From: Theropithecus gelada
Taxonomy: Eukaryota > Chordata > Mammalia > Primates > Cercopithecidae
Reading direction: 5' to 3'
Length of the DNA: 64,000 bases
Assembly (NCBI RefSeq): GCF_003255815.1
Contig: NC_037673.1
Coordinates: 160,620,793 to 160,684,792, forward strand
Under the pieces are notes generated by a model that worked only from the letters and a program-made list of their open reading frames with translations, made no database searches and was not told where the DNA came from. Both the position numbers and the translations under genes were made by a program. Positions 45,112 to 57,283 of this stretch are shown in pieces (position 1 is the first letter of the stretch; each line of letters starts with the position of its first letter).

Positions 45112-45919
45112 TAAATGTTTATCAAACACCTATATGACAGACTCTGAACTAGACACAAAGATTTTCAGCATCTTATTTCCTGGTTTAGAAGTTCATGGCC
45201 AAACCAGTATGTAACACACACACACACAAAGAAAACTAACAGAAAAACATGAGGAAATGTATAATTTCTCATGAAATGAAGTCCAGGGTAACAAGTTTAA
45301 ATGCTGGTTGAATCAGCAGTTACAAGATATTGCTCATTAGCAGGCCAACAGACTTCAACACTCATGCTTGGAAATAAACTTGACTGATGGGGTGAGACAA
45401 CAACTCTGCTAGGTGAAAGGAAAATGATGGTTGAGAGACAGGACACAGATTGTAGCCAACTGGTCACAAGCAGTCAAAGACTTTGGGCATGAGTCACTAG
45501 TTTTCACAGAAAAGATAGATATGACTCTTTCATTCAAAAGGCCTGTTAGGGGACCTCAGATAAGAGAGTGGCTACTGTCCAAGAGATCATTCAGGCAGAT
45601 TTTGTAGAGCAGAAAGAATACAGGACTGGGAAAAGACTCATTTAGGACATTAATATGTAAGGGGCAAATCAACAGGAGATGGACGTGAAGTAAAAGGCTA
45701 TGAGACAACTGGAGGTATAAGAGGTAAATCAGGAAGAAACATTGCCCTTGAAGGTAGAGAGCACTGCTTCAAAAAGGAAGAAGTGCTCAGCATTGTTTGA
45801 AAAATCATTTAGATAGTAAGAAGATGTAAATAAATGGATAAACCACTGGATTTGTCAGTCAGAAGGCCAGAGTTGAACTGTTTGCAAGGCCAGAGGTCAT
45901 AGTAGTGACAGCAGGGCCT
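45112..45919. other. Unassigned, possibly L2 (antisense) in part
   Basis: Purine-rich text around 45530-45800 is vaguely L2-antisense-like but not callable. A short (CA)n lies at about 45214-45227. No gene. Confidence 0.35.
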
Positions 45920-46120
45920 CTAGAGCTAGATTTCTCGAATTAAAACACTGGCACCACCACTCACTGTGTTACCCGAGGCAAATGATTTAATCTTTCTGTG
46001 CCTTGTGCTTAGCATCTATGAAATAGATATAATGTAGTACTTACTCCAAAGGATTATTGTGAAAATTAAGACAATATTATTAAAGCTCTTAAGACACTGA
46101 TCTAAGACTTACTGGTTGTC
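45920..46120 (+). repeat. MIR SINE
   Basis: Sense MIR: 'ctggcaccaccactcactgt', 'gaggcaaatgatttaatctt', 'tctgtgccttgtgcttagca', 'ggattattgtgaaaattaag'. Confidence 0.85.
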
Positions 46121-46367
46121 AGGGTTTGATAATACAGTACATATTTAATGTAGAATAATGGTAGCAGAAACCAATTGGTAGTGAGTTGAAAAGTGAGTAA
46201 GATATAAAATAGGAGAACAGTGGAGCTTCAAGAAGTTTTTCAGTGAAGGGTAAGGAAGAAAAGACAGCAGTCTGATGAGACAGAGGCTTACAAGAACTAT
46301 GAGCTTTTGTTGTTTTTGTTTATTAAGGATGACAAAGATTTGGTCATTAAAAAAATATCCTAGCCTT

Positions 46368-47220
46368 CCACAGGCTCACGCCTAAACCCCTGCTCGTGGA
46401 AGAGGCCCCTGCTAGAACATGGACCCTTCCATGCCAAAGCGACTGGGCTGCCCACTGGACAGAGGGCTAAGATCATTGTGGGGTGCTTGGACATGTGAGT
46501 GGAGATGTCAGGCAAGGCCAGAATTCTAGGGGGAAGACATGGATTACCAAGAGTATAACCCAGAAATTCACATGCACGTGAGCTGAAGCTTCAAGCCTCC
46601 AGACACAAGTCCCATCCTCCCATTGAATATCCTACAAAATAGTTTCAAAGATAAAAGTGTTAAGAATCTCAAGACAGCCACCACAGAGCATGGAACCCCA
46701 AATATTGGGCCTTTCTCAATAGAAGGCCCTTTGCTACTGCTTTGGTGCCATGGCTGTGAAGCCTGCCTGCTCTGGCAGATAAGTATATTAATCACCTTCC
46801 TCCCTTTCTCTATTGGTGCCGTAAATAAAGTGGCAACCAGCTCTCCACTGAGCCAGTAGTACCACAGTGTGCTTAGCAGGGGGCCTCTCACTCACACCTT
46901 TACTGGGTTCCAAGTGAGTCCGTCATGAAGACTGCAAGACCTTGAAGGTTGCCTCTCATCCTTGGGTTGGGGCAATGGCTTCCTTGGAATGGGAGACTGA
47001 TTTTCCTGCCCCCAGCCGGGGACCTACATTTTTATTTTGAACTGGGCTCTGAAAATTCTGCAACTGACCCCATGTTAAAGGCTAGGCAAGGGAAGTGAAC
47101 ATTAGCTTTTCAAAACCATTGGAAAACCTCTTATGATGGACTAGAGGTGGCAAAGAAGCAAGCTCACATGTTCATGCCTCAGGTATGCAGGGGCATTTTG
47201 CCAGTGAGGTAGGGTTTTAA
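46368..47220. other. Unplaced, relatively GC-rich block (LTR-like?)
   Basis: About 850 bp distinctly richer in G+C than its surroundings. It has an AATAAA (46823, 'gtaaataaagtggcaacc') and LTR-like texture, but no family I can name. ORFs at 46568-46891 (minus) and 46623-46859 (plus) overlap each other and show no recognisable domain. It could be an old ERV LTR or a decayed processed copy. Confidence 0.4.
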
Positions 47221-47226
47221 TATTCT

Positions 47227-47613
47227 TGTCTTAATCCATTCATGCTGCTATGGCAACATACCTGAGACTAGATAACTTATAAAGAACAGAAATTTATTTC
47301 TCACAGTTCTGGAATCTTGTAGTCCAAGATCAAGGTCCTGGCAGGTTTGACATCTGGTGAGAGCCCAAGTCTCCATTTCCATGATAGTGCTTTGCTGAGG
47401 CATCATCCAGAGGGGAGGAATGTTATATCCTCACATGGCAGAAGAGATGAAAGAGGCGAAAACAGCACCAAACTCCCTCTGTTAAGCCCTTTTTAAATGG
47501 CCTTAATTCATGAATGAGGCCAGAGCCCTCATGACCTAAGCATCTCACAAAGTCCCCACCTCCCAACACTACTGTATTGGAGATTATAGTTTGGTGGACA
47601 CCAAACTATAACA
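47227..47613 (-). repeat. Solo MLT1-type LTR
   Basis: Antisense LTR from 'tgtcttaatccattcatgct' to 'caccaaactataaca', with 'tttctcacagttctggaatc', 'agtccaagatcaaggtcctg' and 'gagccctcatgacctaagca'. Flanking 5-mers attct (47222-47226) and atttt (47614-47618) match at 4 of 5. Confidence 0.9.
47585..47610. other. Perfect 12-bp palindrome arms in LTR
   Basis: tatagtttggtg, 2-bp spacer ga, then caccaaactata. It lies at the 5' edge of the antisense MLT1 LTR. It is not part of the family consensus as I know it, so it arose by local mutation. Confidence 0.9.
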
Positions 47614-48119
47614 ATTTTTTCCCTTAAAAAATGAAGACAAAACAAATATGATGTAAGTAATAGAACATGAAAGCATTTATTTAATAAATAATTTCAACTA
47701 AATCTCTTAGGAGCTTGCAGTGTATGTATTCATCATATTGACTTTTGACTTTGTGTGGTATGGGCACGCCTCTACCTCATTGTTTTTTCAGTGTCTTACC
47801 ATAGCTAAGGAATTGCCAAAGTACCTTTCCAATGTGTCAGCTTTCATTCACCCATTCATTTACTCCACAAATTATAGAGTTTCTGTATATGCAGATATCA
47901 TGAATAAAGAGATTTTTTCAAAACCAAGATTATTATTTCTAAATGCCTGAAAATATGTAAACTAATGCTTACAAAATAATATGGTAGGAGCAGAAAATTC
48001 CACTATGCCATGAAACTAGAGAGGAGTATTCCTAACCCACATGGGAGAATACAAAAATTGGTCCTGGAAAAGACAGTGATTAATGGAGCTCTTAGGCTTC
48101 ACAGGATGAAATAGCAAAT
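47614..48119. other. No gene recognised; possible L2 trace
   Basis: 'ttcattcacccattcattta' at 47845 hints at an antisense L2/MIR end. Otherwise unassigned. Confidence 0.35.
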
Positions 48120-48300
48120 AGTTGTGCATAGAGAAGAAGGAAGGGCATTTCCAGTAGAAAGAACTACATGTGCAAAAGAAAATGGCATGTTCAGAATGTT
48201 GCAAAAAGTCTGGATTACAGGAAGGGTAGGTTCCACGCAGCAGAACAGTCGCAGGTAAGTTCAGAAAGGGAGGAAGGCAGCAGAATACAAGAGACTTTAT
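48120..48300 (-). repeat. Possible L2 relic (antisense)
   Basis: 'gaaggaagggcatttccagt' and 'ctacatgtgcaaaagaaaat' resemble the antisense L2 stretch 'gcattccaggcagagggaac'. Confidence 0.5.
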
Positions 48301-48319
48301 ATATTCTTCATGTATATAT

Positions 48320-48640
48320 ATAAAGACTTCATTTTTTAAGAGCAGTTTAAGCTTCACAGCCAAACCAAGAGAAAGATATGGAAGATTTCCCATCTACCCC
48401 CGCTCTACATATGCATAGCCTCCTTCACTATCAGAATTCACCACCAGATTGATACATTTGTTACAACTGATGAACCTACATTGACCATCCTTATCACCCA
48501 AGGTCCATAGCTTACATGAGGGTTCCCTTGGTGTTGCACATTCTATGGATTTGGACAAATGTATTATGACATATACAAGTCATGATAGTATTATACAGAG
48601 TATTTCACTGCCCTAAAAACCCTCTGTGCTGTCCTGAATA
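48320..48640. repeat. Old LINE-1 (L1M) 3' region fragment
   Basis: 'agcagtttaagcttcacagc', 'agatttcccatctacccccg', 'acatttgttacaactgatga', 'gttgcacattctatggattt' and 'atttcactgccctaaaaacc' are characteristic of a medium-reiterated L1M block. Orientation not assigned. Confidence 0.75.
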
Positions 48641-49748
48641 TTTTCATAAGTCCTTTTCAATCTCCTTGGCACATAAAGCCTGTCATCACGTGCTGGCAGA
48701 AAAATTATAAATGGAAATATTTTTCTGAGCAATATATAGGCTGATATAATGAATTCACCAAACAACATTCATACATGCTTTATTCACAAAATGGAGGAAG
48801 TGTAACTGGACCTTATATAAATCTAAAATTTTCCACAGTTTGAATAGGAAAAACTCAAAGTTACTCAGCTCTATCTGGATTAGATCAGCAATCTGGATGA
48901 AATACTTTTTATTAAACTTCTCCCATACCAGCCTATCTTCTCATGATGAAATTCTCCCTCAATTTGTTCTGAGTTACTGGGAAGGGCACTTCTCCAACAC
49001 ACAGAATGAATCTGGGAAATCAATCTTCAACGTATTTTGCCCTTGAGCTACCCACATAATGTGTATGTATTTATAAAAGAGACAGAGTATTAGAGGTTTT
49101 CTTCAATTGTTTATACCCCCAGGATATACCCAATGTTATGGCAATCATACATATTCTTAATAATTTCCAGAATAATTGCCTTCTACTTTGTTTGCAAATT
49201 TGGATTGCTATTCAAATTTCCTTGAAGCAAGGGGATAAGCTTGTGTATCTTACAAACACATACACTTACACCAAAATATTTGAATATACAGATTCGTATC
49301 CATAGTGTCAATTCAAATTCAAAAGATATGCCAAAGTGAGAACTTGTTTTGAGAATTAGAAGCTGTGATTATCAAATGTAGCATACACAACTTTTAAAGG
49401 AAGTAATCACTTGATCCTTAGCAGTCACTACTTCTACTTGTCCAAATATGATAGGATGATTTTTAGCTCTCAAAACATACTCTTTGGAAGAAGGGAAACA
49501 AATTTCTGTAACGATCTTAAATAAGCGTATTTGTGAGAACAATTGCTTTGTCTTCTCAACACACTCATACTGAAAATCTAAAAAAGCTTGATTCTCTCTC
49601 TCTTAATAGTCCTTTTAGACATATACTTTACCAAGTAGTAGTAGCTTCAAATGCTGTCTTCAGGACTGTCAAAATAAAAAAATATAGTATTAAGTGTGTA
49701 TGCACAAAAATGATGGTGTATGTTTCTTTTGTTCTTAAAAATAAATTC
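48641..49748. other. No gene or repeat recognised
   Basis: About 1.1 kb of unassigned DNA, ORFs without motif. Confidence 0.4.
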
Positions 49749-50051
49749 AGCTGGGCGCAGTGGCTCACACCTGTAATCCCAGCACTTTGGGAGGCTGAGT
49801 TGGGTGGATCACAAGGTCAAGAGATCAAGACCATCCTGGCCAATACGGTGAAATCCCGTCTCTGCTAAAAATACAAAAATTAGCTGGGCATGGTGGCACA
49901 TGCCTGTAGTCCCAGCTACTTGGGAGGCTGACGCAGGAGAATTACCTGAACTCGGGAGGCAGAGGTTGCAGTGAGCCGAGATTGTGCCATTGCACTCCAG
50001 CCTGGTGACAGAGCGAGACTCCATCTTTTTTTTAAAAAAAAAAAAAAAAAG
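49749..50051 (+). mobile_element. Alu (AluS-type) with T8-A tail
   Basis: Full Alu, target duplications taaattc (49742-49748, 50053-50059). Its tail is odd: after 'gactccatc' comes T8 and then about 17 A. Confidence 0.94.
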
Positions 50052-50059
50052 TTAAATTC

Positions 50060-51499
50060 CTTGGCAATTTTGCTTGCTATTGCATTCAGAAACACAACTC
50101 TTTTGGTCCCATGTCACTGGTCAAAGCAAACCACAGTCCATTCACCCACCAACAGAGTAGGGAAGCACAAATCTATCATGTGCTCTAATGACAACTCAAA
50201 TCCCCTTTTAGATTAACTGTGAGTCCAATAAGGGGAAAATAACTGTTAGGTATTATGAGCACATACATCCCTATTAAGTAGTGTCTTCATAAGTGTCTTC
50301 ATATTTAGGGAAAAATTTGCTACCTATTCTTATAAGAATTACAAAGTTCCTCATAGAGGGATAAGGCTAAAATTCAGATTTATAATTCCAAAGGAATCCT
50401 AAATGAACTGAGGCTAAATACCCAGTTCCTTTCCTCCATTTTCTAGGAATTCAGGAAACTTTGGAAGGATAAGATGCCACAGCACATCAGTTTGATAATA
50501 AGGCTTGGAGAGATGTGATTTTCAAAGCTTGAACCTATCAAACTGATTCTAGTGTTTGCCACCTCCAGTCTCACATATAATTTTTCAACCAGGACAGGAT
50601 GACAAAAAAAACTGCAGAAATGTGTCTGAGGTGTTAATATAGAATGCAGGTTCAGATTGCAGATGGGCTTTGTTTTAGAAGCAATGAGATTGCCACACAC
50701 AGACATTTAAAACATTACCTTAAGCTAAACAAACACCACATTTTCAAGGTGCCTCATCATTAACCTTGGAATGTTAATATGCCCGGGGACAGAAAACAAC
50801 ACAATGACAGGCTATAGAAAAGGCAAAGAATATTTGTAGAGGATGGGGTGTGTGTGTGCGTGTGTGTGTGCGTGTGTGGCGGAGAGAGAAAGAGACAGAA
50901 TAGCATGACAGAATGGAAATGCATGTTTAATCTCAGATTTTCTATAGCATATGGGGTTCTTAGTAATACGATCTGAATGGGTAGGAAGATGCATTTTCAT
51001 ATCACTTTATACTAATTATCCAAATCAAAGAACAGAGATAGGTGGACATAATGGGGGAGATATAGCCACCCACTTAGTCCCCGCCTAAACACCAACACTG
51101 ATTGTGATTCTATACATTCTATTTTGGGGTCTTTCCCCTTTCCTATCCCAAACAGCAAGGTGGTCATTGTTATGATAGTCCAGATACTGCTCCAGTTTTG
51201 TTCTAAAACACTTAACATCTGGGGCTTTTTAATTTCAAGACTATTTTGCATTATTTAGAGGTCGTAAAATAGCTGAGTGCTATCTTTTCAGGTGAAAACT
51301 AGTAGCATGTTCATTCCCACATGCGATATTGCCAGCAGGTCAGGCAAGTCAAATACCATTGCAGTCAGACCACGCTTTCCTGCTGTACATTACATCAACA
51401 ATTTGTATATAACAAAAACAGATTTCCTAGCCTTGGCTGATAGCCCATTTACTCCAAGTAATAGCTGATAAAACACAATTGAGAGACAGCAAGAGAATT
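50060..51499. other. No gene or repeat recognised except the (TG)n
   Basis: About 1.4 kb unassigned. Several short ORFs on both strands overlap each other and lack motifs. Confidence 0.4.
50849..50878. repeat. (TG)n microsatellite with CG interruptions
   Basis: Alternating purine-pyrimidine tract of 30 bp, GTGTG with two GC steps. Antisense ORF 50812-51000 is repeat text. Confidence 0.95.
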
Positions 51500-52769
51500 T
51501 GGACAGTCCCTTGGTGTTTGCTAAAATGGATTTGGCCTGTGGCTCTGCTCCTGATAGCCAGCTGTCTTTCCACTACTACATTTCTTCTTCGTGAATGTTA
51601 TTTATAGCTTTAAAATGTTTTCAAGGATAAAGTGGTGGCACACACAAGGCATTTTCTGTGGTTTGCCGATGATGGAAGCACTCAGAGAAATAACTGTTGT
51701 AGTAAGATAATCACTTTTTCATCCTTATGGAAGCCCATTGTGAATGAGTGAGCTGCCACTTCTTCCTGGCTATTACACATTGCTGACAATGCCTTTTCCT
51801 ACTGTTCTTTTAAAGAGGACCTCAAATTAAACCTATTACACCTTAGATCCCAATTACATGGAAATCCACAACCTTTCCGAAATGTGTCTAAGCGCTAACA
51901 TAAAGACCCACTCCATTCAATATTCCTCCTAACTGGTTTAGGGTCTTGACATTGCCTAGTAAGAAGATTATAGAAATGCCTGAAGGACAATTTTGGGTAT
52001 AAAACCAAATGTCCCCCTGTGCATTACAATTGCCCAAAAAAAAAAAAAAACCCTTTCATCTTTTTATTAATTGTATAATTAATGCATTCTGTGTACTGAT
52101 AAGAATAATGCCATGTAATTAATTTTTAAGAATTAAAAACTTGCCTTTATCCAGACTCATGGTCTACTTTCATGTTTATAGCTATGAATATAAATCCTCT
52201 TATCTAATTAGAACATGACTGGTTTCATTGTTGAAACAAAGTGGTTCTTTGTCATTTTTTATTTGATTATGTAATATTTATTTTATTATATCAATTATAA
52301 TGTTTCCAGAAAAAAAAAATAAGACCCTAGGACTTAAAATTTTAAGTCTTCCGAAGCTTATCAGAAAAATGTCATGCTGCTTTGGATAAGGTATGATATA
52401 TCATTTGTTTGCTGTGTCTGTTTTTGTCTTCCATGATTACCCATTCTGTTTACCGAAAGGCTCAATTAGCATTTGAATAGTGAGCCAGAGAGCAGACAGG
52501 TTGAGAATTCTTATAGAACTAATTTGGCAGTCCTTCTCATTTTCCCCCTTCTCCCTTCATAGGCTTTTCTTTGCCTCTAATCAAGCTGCAGTTATTAAAG
52601 CTAGAATAAAAGACCTGATTTTCCATTACATTGATGCATGCTGAACAGAGCCTTGATTTGCTTTTTCTTTCAGCAATGCTAATTGGACTCAAAGGAAATA
52701 TTTAGTTTATAATAGCAAATGAAGAATTCATTTAATTTTAAGGAAAGAGAAAATCAGCAATGGAAGTAG

Positions 52770-52770
<1 letters not shown>
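51500..52770. promoter_or_regulatory. Repeat-free block, candidate conserved enhancer
   Basis: About 1.27 kb with no recognisable interspersed repeat in a repeat-dense window. Homeodomain-like words (ccatgtaattaattt, ggctcaattagcatttg, caatgctaattgg) and an E-box-like cagctg are frequent, especially at 52440-52720. An 18-bp perfect palindrome (gacttaaaattttaagtc) is at 52331-52348, and an A15 run at 52036-52050. No exon structure seen. Function is inference from texture only. Confidence 0.3.

Positions 52771-52772
<2 letters not shown>

Positions 52773-52800
<28 letters not shown>
52773..52800. repeat. (AC)14 microsatellite
   Basis: 28 bp of uninterrupted AC, followed by 'gtatatatg'. Confidence 0.97.
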
Positions 52801-53689
52801 GTATATATGTTTTTTCCAACTGTTTCTTTCCTTTAAGAGTATTTATCTTAATGCTTCTCACACATAACAGGGTTATTTAATTACCAGTGCTAGTAACCTT
52901 AGGTTGGAGAAGTTAACAGCTGACAGAAAAATTTCTAATCCTCACTTGGAAGAAAAAAAAAAAGTAATATATTGGGAAATCTCACTTCAAATATACCTGA
53001 TCAATATATAAGAAAGAATTAATGTGATCACAACTGTTTTCAAGTACTATTTGTACTTCAGATCATTAGGTATCTTCCAGACTAAGTTTCCATCACCAAT
53101 CACTATTTTCATTAGATAATGGGCTGGTATTGTTCCCTGGACCATGCTGTTGAATTAGAATGAGTGTAGGACTTTACACATGAAGCATGGTGAATATTAC
53201 ATTCAAATGTCATATCATGTGCTGGTACTCATCACCAGAAAGCCTTAAAACCTCACACTAGGGAGGGAGTTCTTTATTTAAAAGTGGTAATCAACAAATT
53301 TTAACAGAGTTGCAGCTCAAAAGAAAAAAAGGAAATTGTCAAGGGAGTAGAGGAAAATTTTGATACACCAACTTATATATAATGTGCTATTATATCCTAT
53401 ATGAAGATTCAAAGCAATTTCAGAGAAATGTTTTTCCCTATGTCAACGTGCAAACCTTTCAGGAATGTTGAATCATTATAAAGGTGTTTTTATTTTCATT
53501 TGATGCCTCCTTTCCAACTCCTTGCCAACTATTTAAAAGGGACAATAGAAGGTTTTATTTGAACATTTATGATTTAAAATTGATCCACTTCTTGAAATGA
53601 AGCATTTCACTCACTCTAGTCATATCGAAGTGCTTTTGTTTCTGAGAGAGAGCATCATGGCCTTGACTCTGGGACTTTGAGTGCACTCT
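52801..53689. other. No gene or repeat recognised
   Basis: AT-rich unassigned DNA. Confidence 0.4.
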
Positions 53690-53860
53690 TCTATGCTCTT
53701 GGAATCCTTCCTTTCCACACTATACTTGGCTTCCTTCTATTCAATCTTCAAGACTCTGCTTAAATATTACTTCCTTTAAAAGTCTACCCTGATTCCTTCT
53801 GCCAAATTCCATTAAAATATCACACAATATCATCCCTCCTATATATAACTCTAGGTTCCT
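53690..53860 (+). repeat. L2 LINE relic
   Basis: 'caatcttcaagactctgctt', 'aaatattacttcctttaaaa', 'gtctaccctgattccttctg' follow L2 3' order. Confidence 0.7.
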
Positions 53861-54269
53861 TAACACATGCAGTCTAGTGCTTCCTCTACTCTGTGGTTAC
53901 ACTTTTACTTGTAGAATCTCTAGCTACAGCCCCTGGGAACTGGTTGGAGCCTGTCTTACCCACCCTTGTACTATCAAGTATGTGCAGAATAAATTGATTT
54001 GCAGCAACCTAATTCAACACCTAGTCCAATTAGAAAATGTCAAAAATGTAGGAAGAGAACTTTTACTCCATGTATTGATTTACTTTAAAAAATGATTCAG
54101 GTTTTGATAATTCATAAGGTAAAATCACTTAAGGATTTTAAATCATATATTTGACAAACGACAGTTAAAAAATTAGTTGCCATTATTTATTATGTATCTA
54201 ATATTGGCATATATTTATTTTAATCCTTAGATCTCTCTTCTTTTTATATGTAGTTGCTAGAAATGATTT

Positions 54270-55430
54270 TAATCACATTAATAACCCCCATGTTAGTAAC
54301 TCCAATCTAGACCTTTCTTCTGGACCCTAGATCCCTTTTTCCAGCTGCCTATGTACATATTTAACATGGCCCAACTCTTCCTTACAAAAAATTGGTCCCC
54401 TTCCCATGTCCCTTTTTCAGTCAATATTGCTCATATCCAATTCTATGGATTTCACCCTCAACATGTTTTCTGATCCAAACTAGTCACTTGACCTACTCCA
54501 GTGGCCCCTCAAATTGGTTTACTTAAGTTTACTTTTTGCCCTGCTCCAACTGAATTGCAACAAGAAGGAACTCTCCGCTGCCAAATCTGTGCATTCTATC
54601 TTGCTTAAGAAGATTTAGTGAGATCCTGTTACTCTTAGATTAAAAATAAAGTTTGAGACCAGCCTGGTCAACATAGTGAAACCCTGTCTCTACTAAAACT
54701 ACAAGAAATTAGCTGGGTGTAGTGGCAGGCACCTGTAATCCCAGCTACTTGGGAGGCTGAGGCAGAAGAATCGCTTGAAGCTGAGTGGCAGAGGTTGCAG
54801 TGAGCCGAGATCATGCCACTGCACTCCAGCCCGGGGGGCAGTGAGAGACTCCATCTCAAGTAAAATAAAATACAATAAAAAATAGAAAAATAAATACAAG
54901 TCATTACCCTTACCTGCATGACTCCACACCGTCTCGCTCTTCTCTACCTCTTGAGCCTCATGTTATACCACACTCCCGTCGCTTTTCCCTCTCTAGTCAC
55001 ACTTTTAAAAGTCCTTCTCATGTGTCATAGGTTCCCTTTTGCCTGTACATTCTGTTCCACCCATAGCAAGATTCCTTCACCCTCTTCTCCTGGTTAATTC
55101 CTTTTCTCTTCCAAGTTTATTGTTGATTTTTACTTCCTTAAGGAAACAGTCTGCAATTTCTGGGTAGGTCAAAATTACTCCTAGAACACAATTAATTCTC
55201 TTGTGCTATTCCCTGTCATGCCTGAGTGCTACATTTGCATGATTATTTTATTAACTGTTTCCTTGACTAAGTGTGGCTCAATGAGAGCAAGGCCCAGGTC
55301 CAGCACAGTATTGGCATGTAGTAATCATATGATCCATGCTTGTAGAAGGAAAAATAAATACATGAATATATGCCAAGTACTGTGCTAAGAGTTTTAGCTG
55401 TTCAATAAATATTTGTCAAATAAATGAACT
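54270..55430 (+). repeat. L2 LINE relic, ~0.9 kb, split by an Alu
   Basis: Left part 54270-54650 ('ctgcctatgtacatatttaa', 'catggcccaactcttcctta') is compatible with the end of L2 ORF2. After the Alu the 3' region continues: 'acccttacctgcatgactcc', 'gttccacccatagcaagatt', 'actaagtgtggctcaatgag', 'caataaatatttgtcaaata'. One of the longer L2 relics here. No ORF survives. Confidence 0.7.
54651..54890 (+). mobile_element. 5'-truncated Alu
   Basis: It starts inside the left arm at 'gtttgagaccagcctggtca', so the first ~60 bp are missing. It ends in an A-rich tail with taaaataaaat units. ORFs 54668-54929 (minus) are Alu text. Confidence 0.93.
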
Positions 55431-55699
55431 GTTCAGTAAGCTGGGTGTTTGGTAACATAGAAAACAAGTAGGTATTGGACATTTTTTTTCTGTCTTAGAA
55501 AATCTATTAGCATAATTTCTATGCAACTATTCTGGATAAATCATTATTATGATGATGCCTGAAAAATACTCAATATTATCATTGTATGAAATAACAAACC
55601 AGCAGAAATTTGTGTGCCCTCAAACGTATGGATGCATTTCTATTGGAGGAAAGAGACTAGTACTTGAAGAAGTGAAAGAAAAGAGGATAAGTAAATTAA

Positions 55700-55860
55700 T
55701 ATTTATTGTGTCCCTTTCTCTGCCCTTTGCCCCCACATGTCCTCTAAGAATTCCAAAGACATCATTATGAATTCAGTTTTGTAAATTAATAAACAAATTC
55801 CCAGAAGGAGTAAATAGCCTACATTGCACCACTAATGTGTGGTAATGCTAGAATGTTAGT
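55700..55860 (-). repeat. MIR SINE
   Basis: Antisense MIR: 'acaaattcccagaaggagta', 'aatagcctacattgcaccac', 'aatgtgtggtaatgctagaa'. Eroded. Confidence 0.6.
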
Positions 55861-56058
55861 AATAACCCTCAGTCTCCATACAACTTTTCTTTCTGTCATA
55901 TACAGGTACAATTTGAATGGCACAATCCTAATGCAGTTATCCAAACGAAATCATTTGATCATTAGCGGTGAAATGTGTCAGCCAGTTTGTAAGTCAGCTT
56001 ATTGGTGTAGCCACTAACTACTTTTAGTTCTGTTTCAACTCCATTAATAAATGGGATG

Positions 56059-56374
56059 GGCCAGGCGCAGTGGCTTACCCTGTTATCCCAGCACTTTGGG
56101 AGGCCAAGGCCGGCGGATCACCTGAGGTCAAGAGTTTGAGACCAGCTTGACCAACATGCTGAAGCCCCATCTCTACCAAAACTACAAAAACTAGCTAGGC
56201 TTGAGGTGGGGTTTGCCTGTAATCGCAGCTACTCAGGAGGCTGAGGCAGGAGGATTACTTAAACCCAGGAGGCGGAGGTTGCAGTGAGCCGAGATCACAC
56301 CATTGCACTCCAGCCTGGGCAACAAGAGTGAAACTCTGTCTCAAAAAAATAAAATAAAATAATAAATAAATAAA
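56059..56374 (+). mobile_element. Alu (AluJ/S-type)
   Basis: Diverged full-length Alu from 'ggccaggcgcagtggcttac' to a tail of taaaataaaataataaata units. Confidence 0.95.
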
Positions 56375-56534
56375 CAGTGTGTAAGCCCTTGCTGGGAGCA
56401 TATTTGTGTTTATTTTCCTAAGTACTTACTTTCTCATGTTTTAACTCTTTAAGGTCATCACAGTTTTACTAATTTGCCGCTCTTTGTTATTTCAATTAAA
56501 ACCAGTAACAAGAATCTTCACTTACCTTTACTTT

Positions 56535-56996
56535 TGCCTATAATGGGTTGAACAGTGTCGCCCTAAAATTCATGTCCACTTAGAGCCTCAGAATATGACC
56601 TGTTTTTTGGAAATAAGGTCTCTGCAGATGTCATTAGTTAAGGGTTGAGATGATATCATCATGGATTTGGGGTGGGTCTTAAATCCAGTGATTGATATCT
56701 GTATAAAAAGAGGGGAGGACATCGTGACATATAAAAGAGGGTGATATGAAGATGGCGGCGGAGATTGGAGCAATGCACCTAAAAGCCAATGAATGACAAG
56801 GATCACCAGCTACCAGTACAAGCGAGAGAGTAGCAAGGAAGGATTCTTCCCTAGAGCCTTTGGCAGAACGTGGTCCTGCTGACTACAACTTGGTTTTGGA
56901 CTTCTGGCCCACAAACTATAAGAAAATAAGTTTCTGTGATTTCAAACCACTGAGTTTGTTAGTAATGGGTTACGGCAGCCCTCGCAAACTAATACA
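56535..56996 (+). repeat. Solo MLT1-type LTR
   Basis: 'cctcagaatatgacctg', 'ggaaataaggtctctgcaga', 'tggcggcggagattggagca', 'aaggattcttccctagagcc', 'acggcagccctcgcaaacta', ending 'atacag'. Same group as the LTR at 30538 but better preserved. Confidence 0.85.
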
Positions 56997-57283
56997 GTGT
57001 CCTGAATTATAATAAGTCATTTCAGTTTACAGGGAGTTTGCTTGACAGATGCCTTTAGATATAATTGTCCTATGGGCTGTCACCCCTGCTACCATTTCAA
57101 AAGGAAACTGGGAGTCCACTCATTAGTAATGTCTTAGTAGCTTTAAAAGAAGATGGGCAGGTTTCTTGGTGTCCAAGTAATTTTAAATAAGGATGGATCT
57201 AGGAGATGTAAGTTCAGTTCACTGTGCCTACACCTAGTCATCTATTTTAAGAAAGAATATAAATAGGAATAAAACACATAGTA

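Noticed and set aside
46568..46891. 107-residue minus-strand ORF
   Set aside because: Overlaps a plus-strand ORF in the same unplaced block and has no recognisable domain; kept only as part of the block finding.
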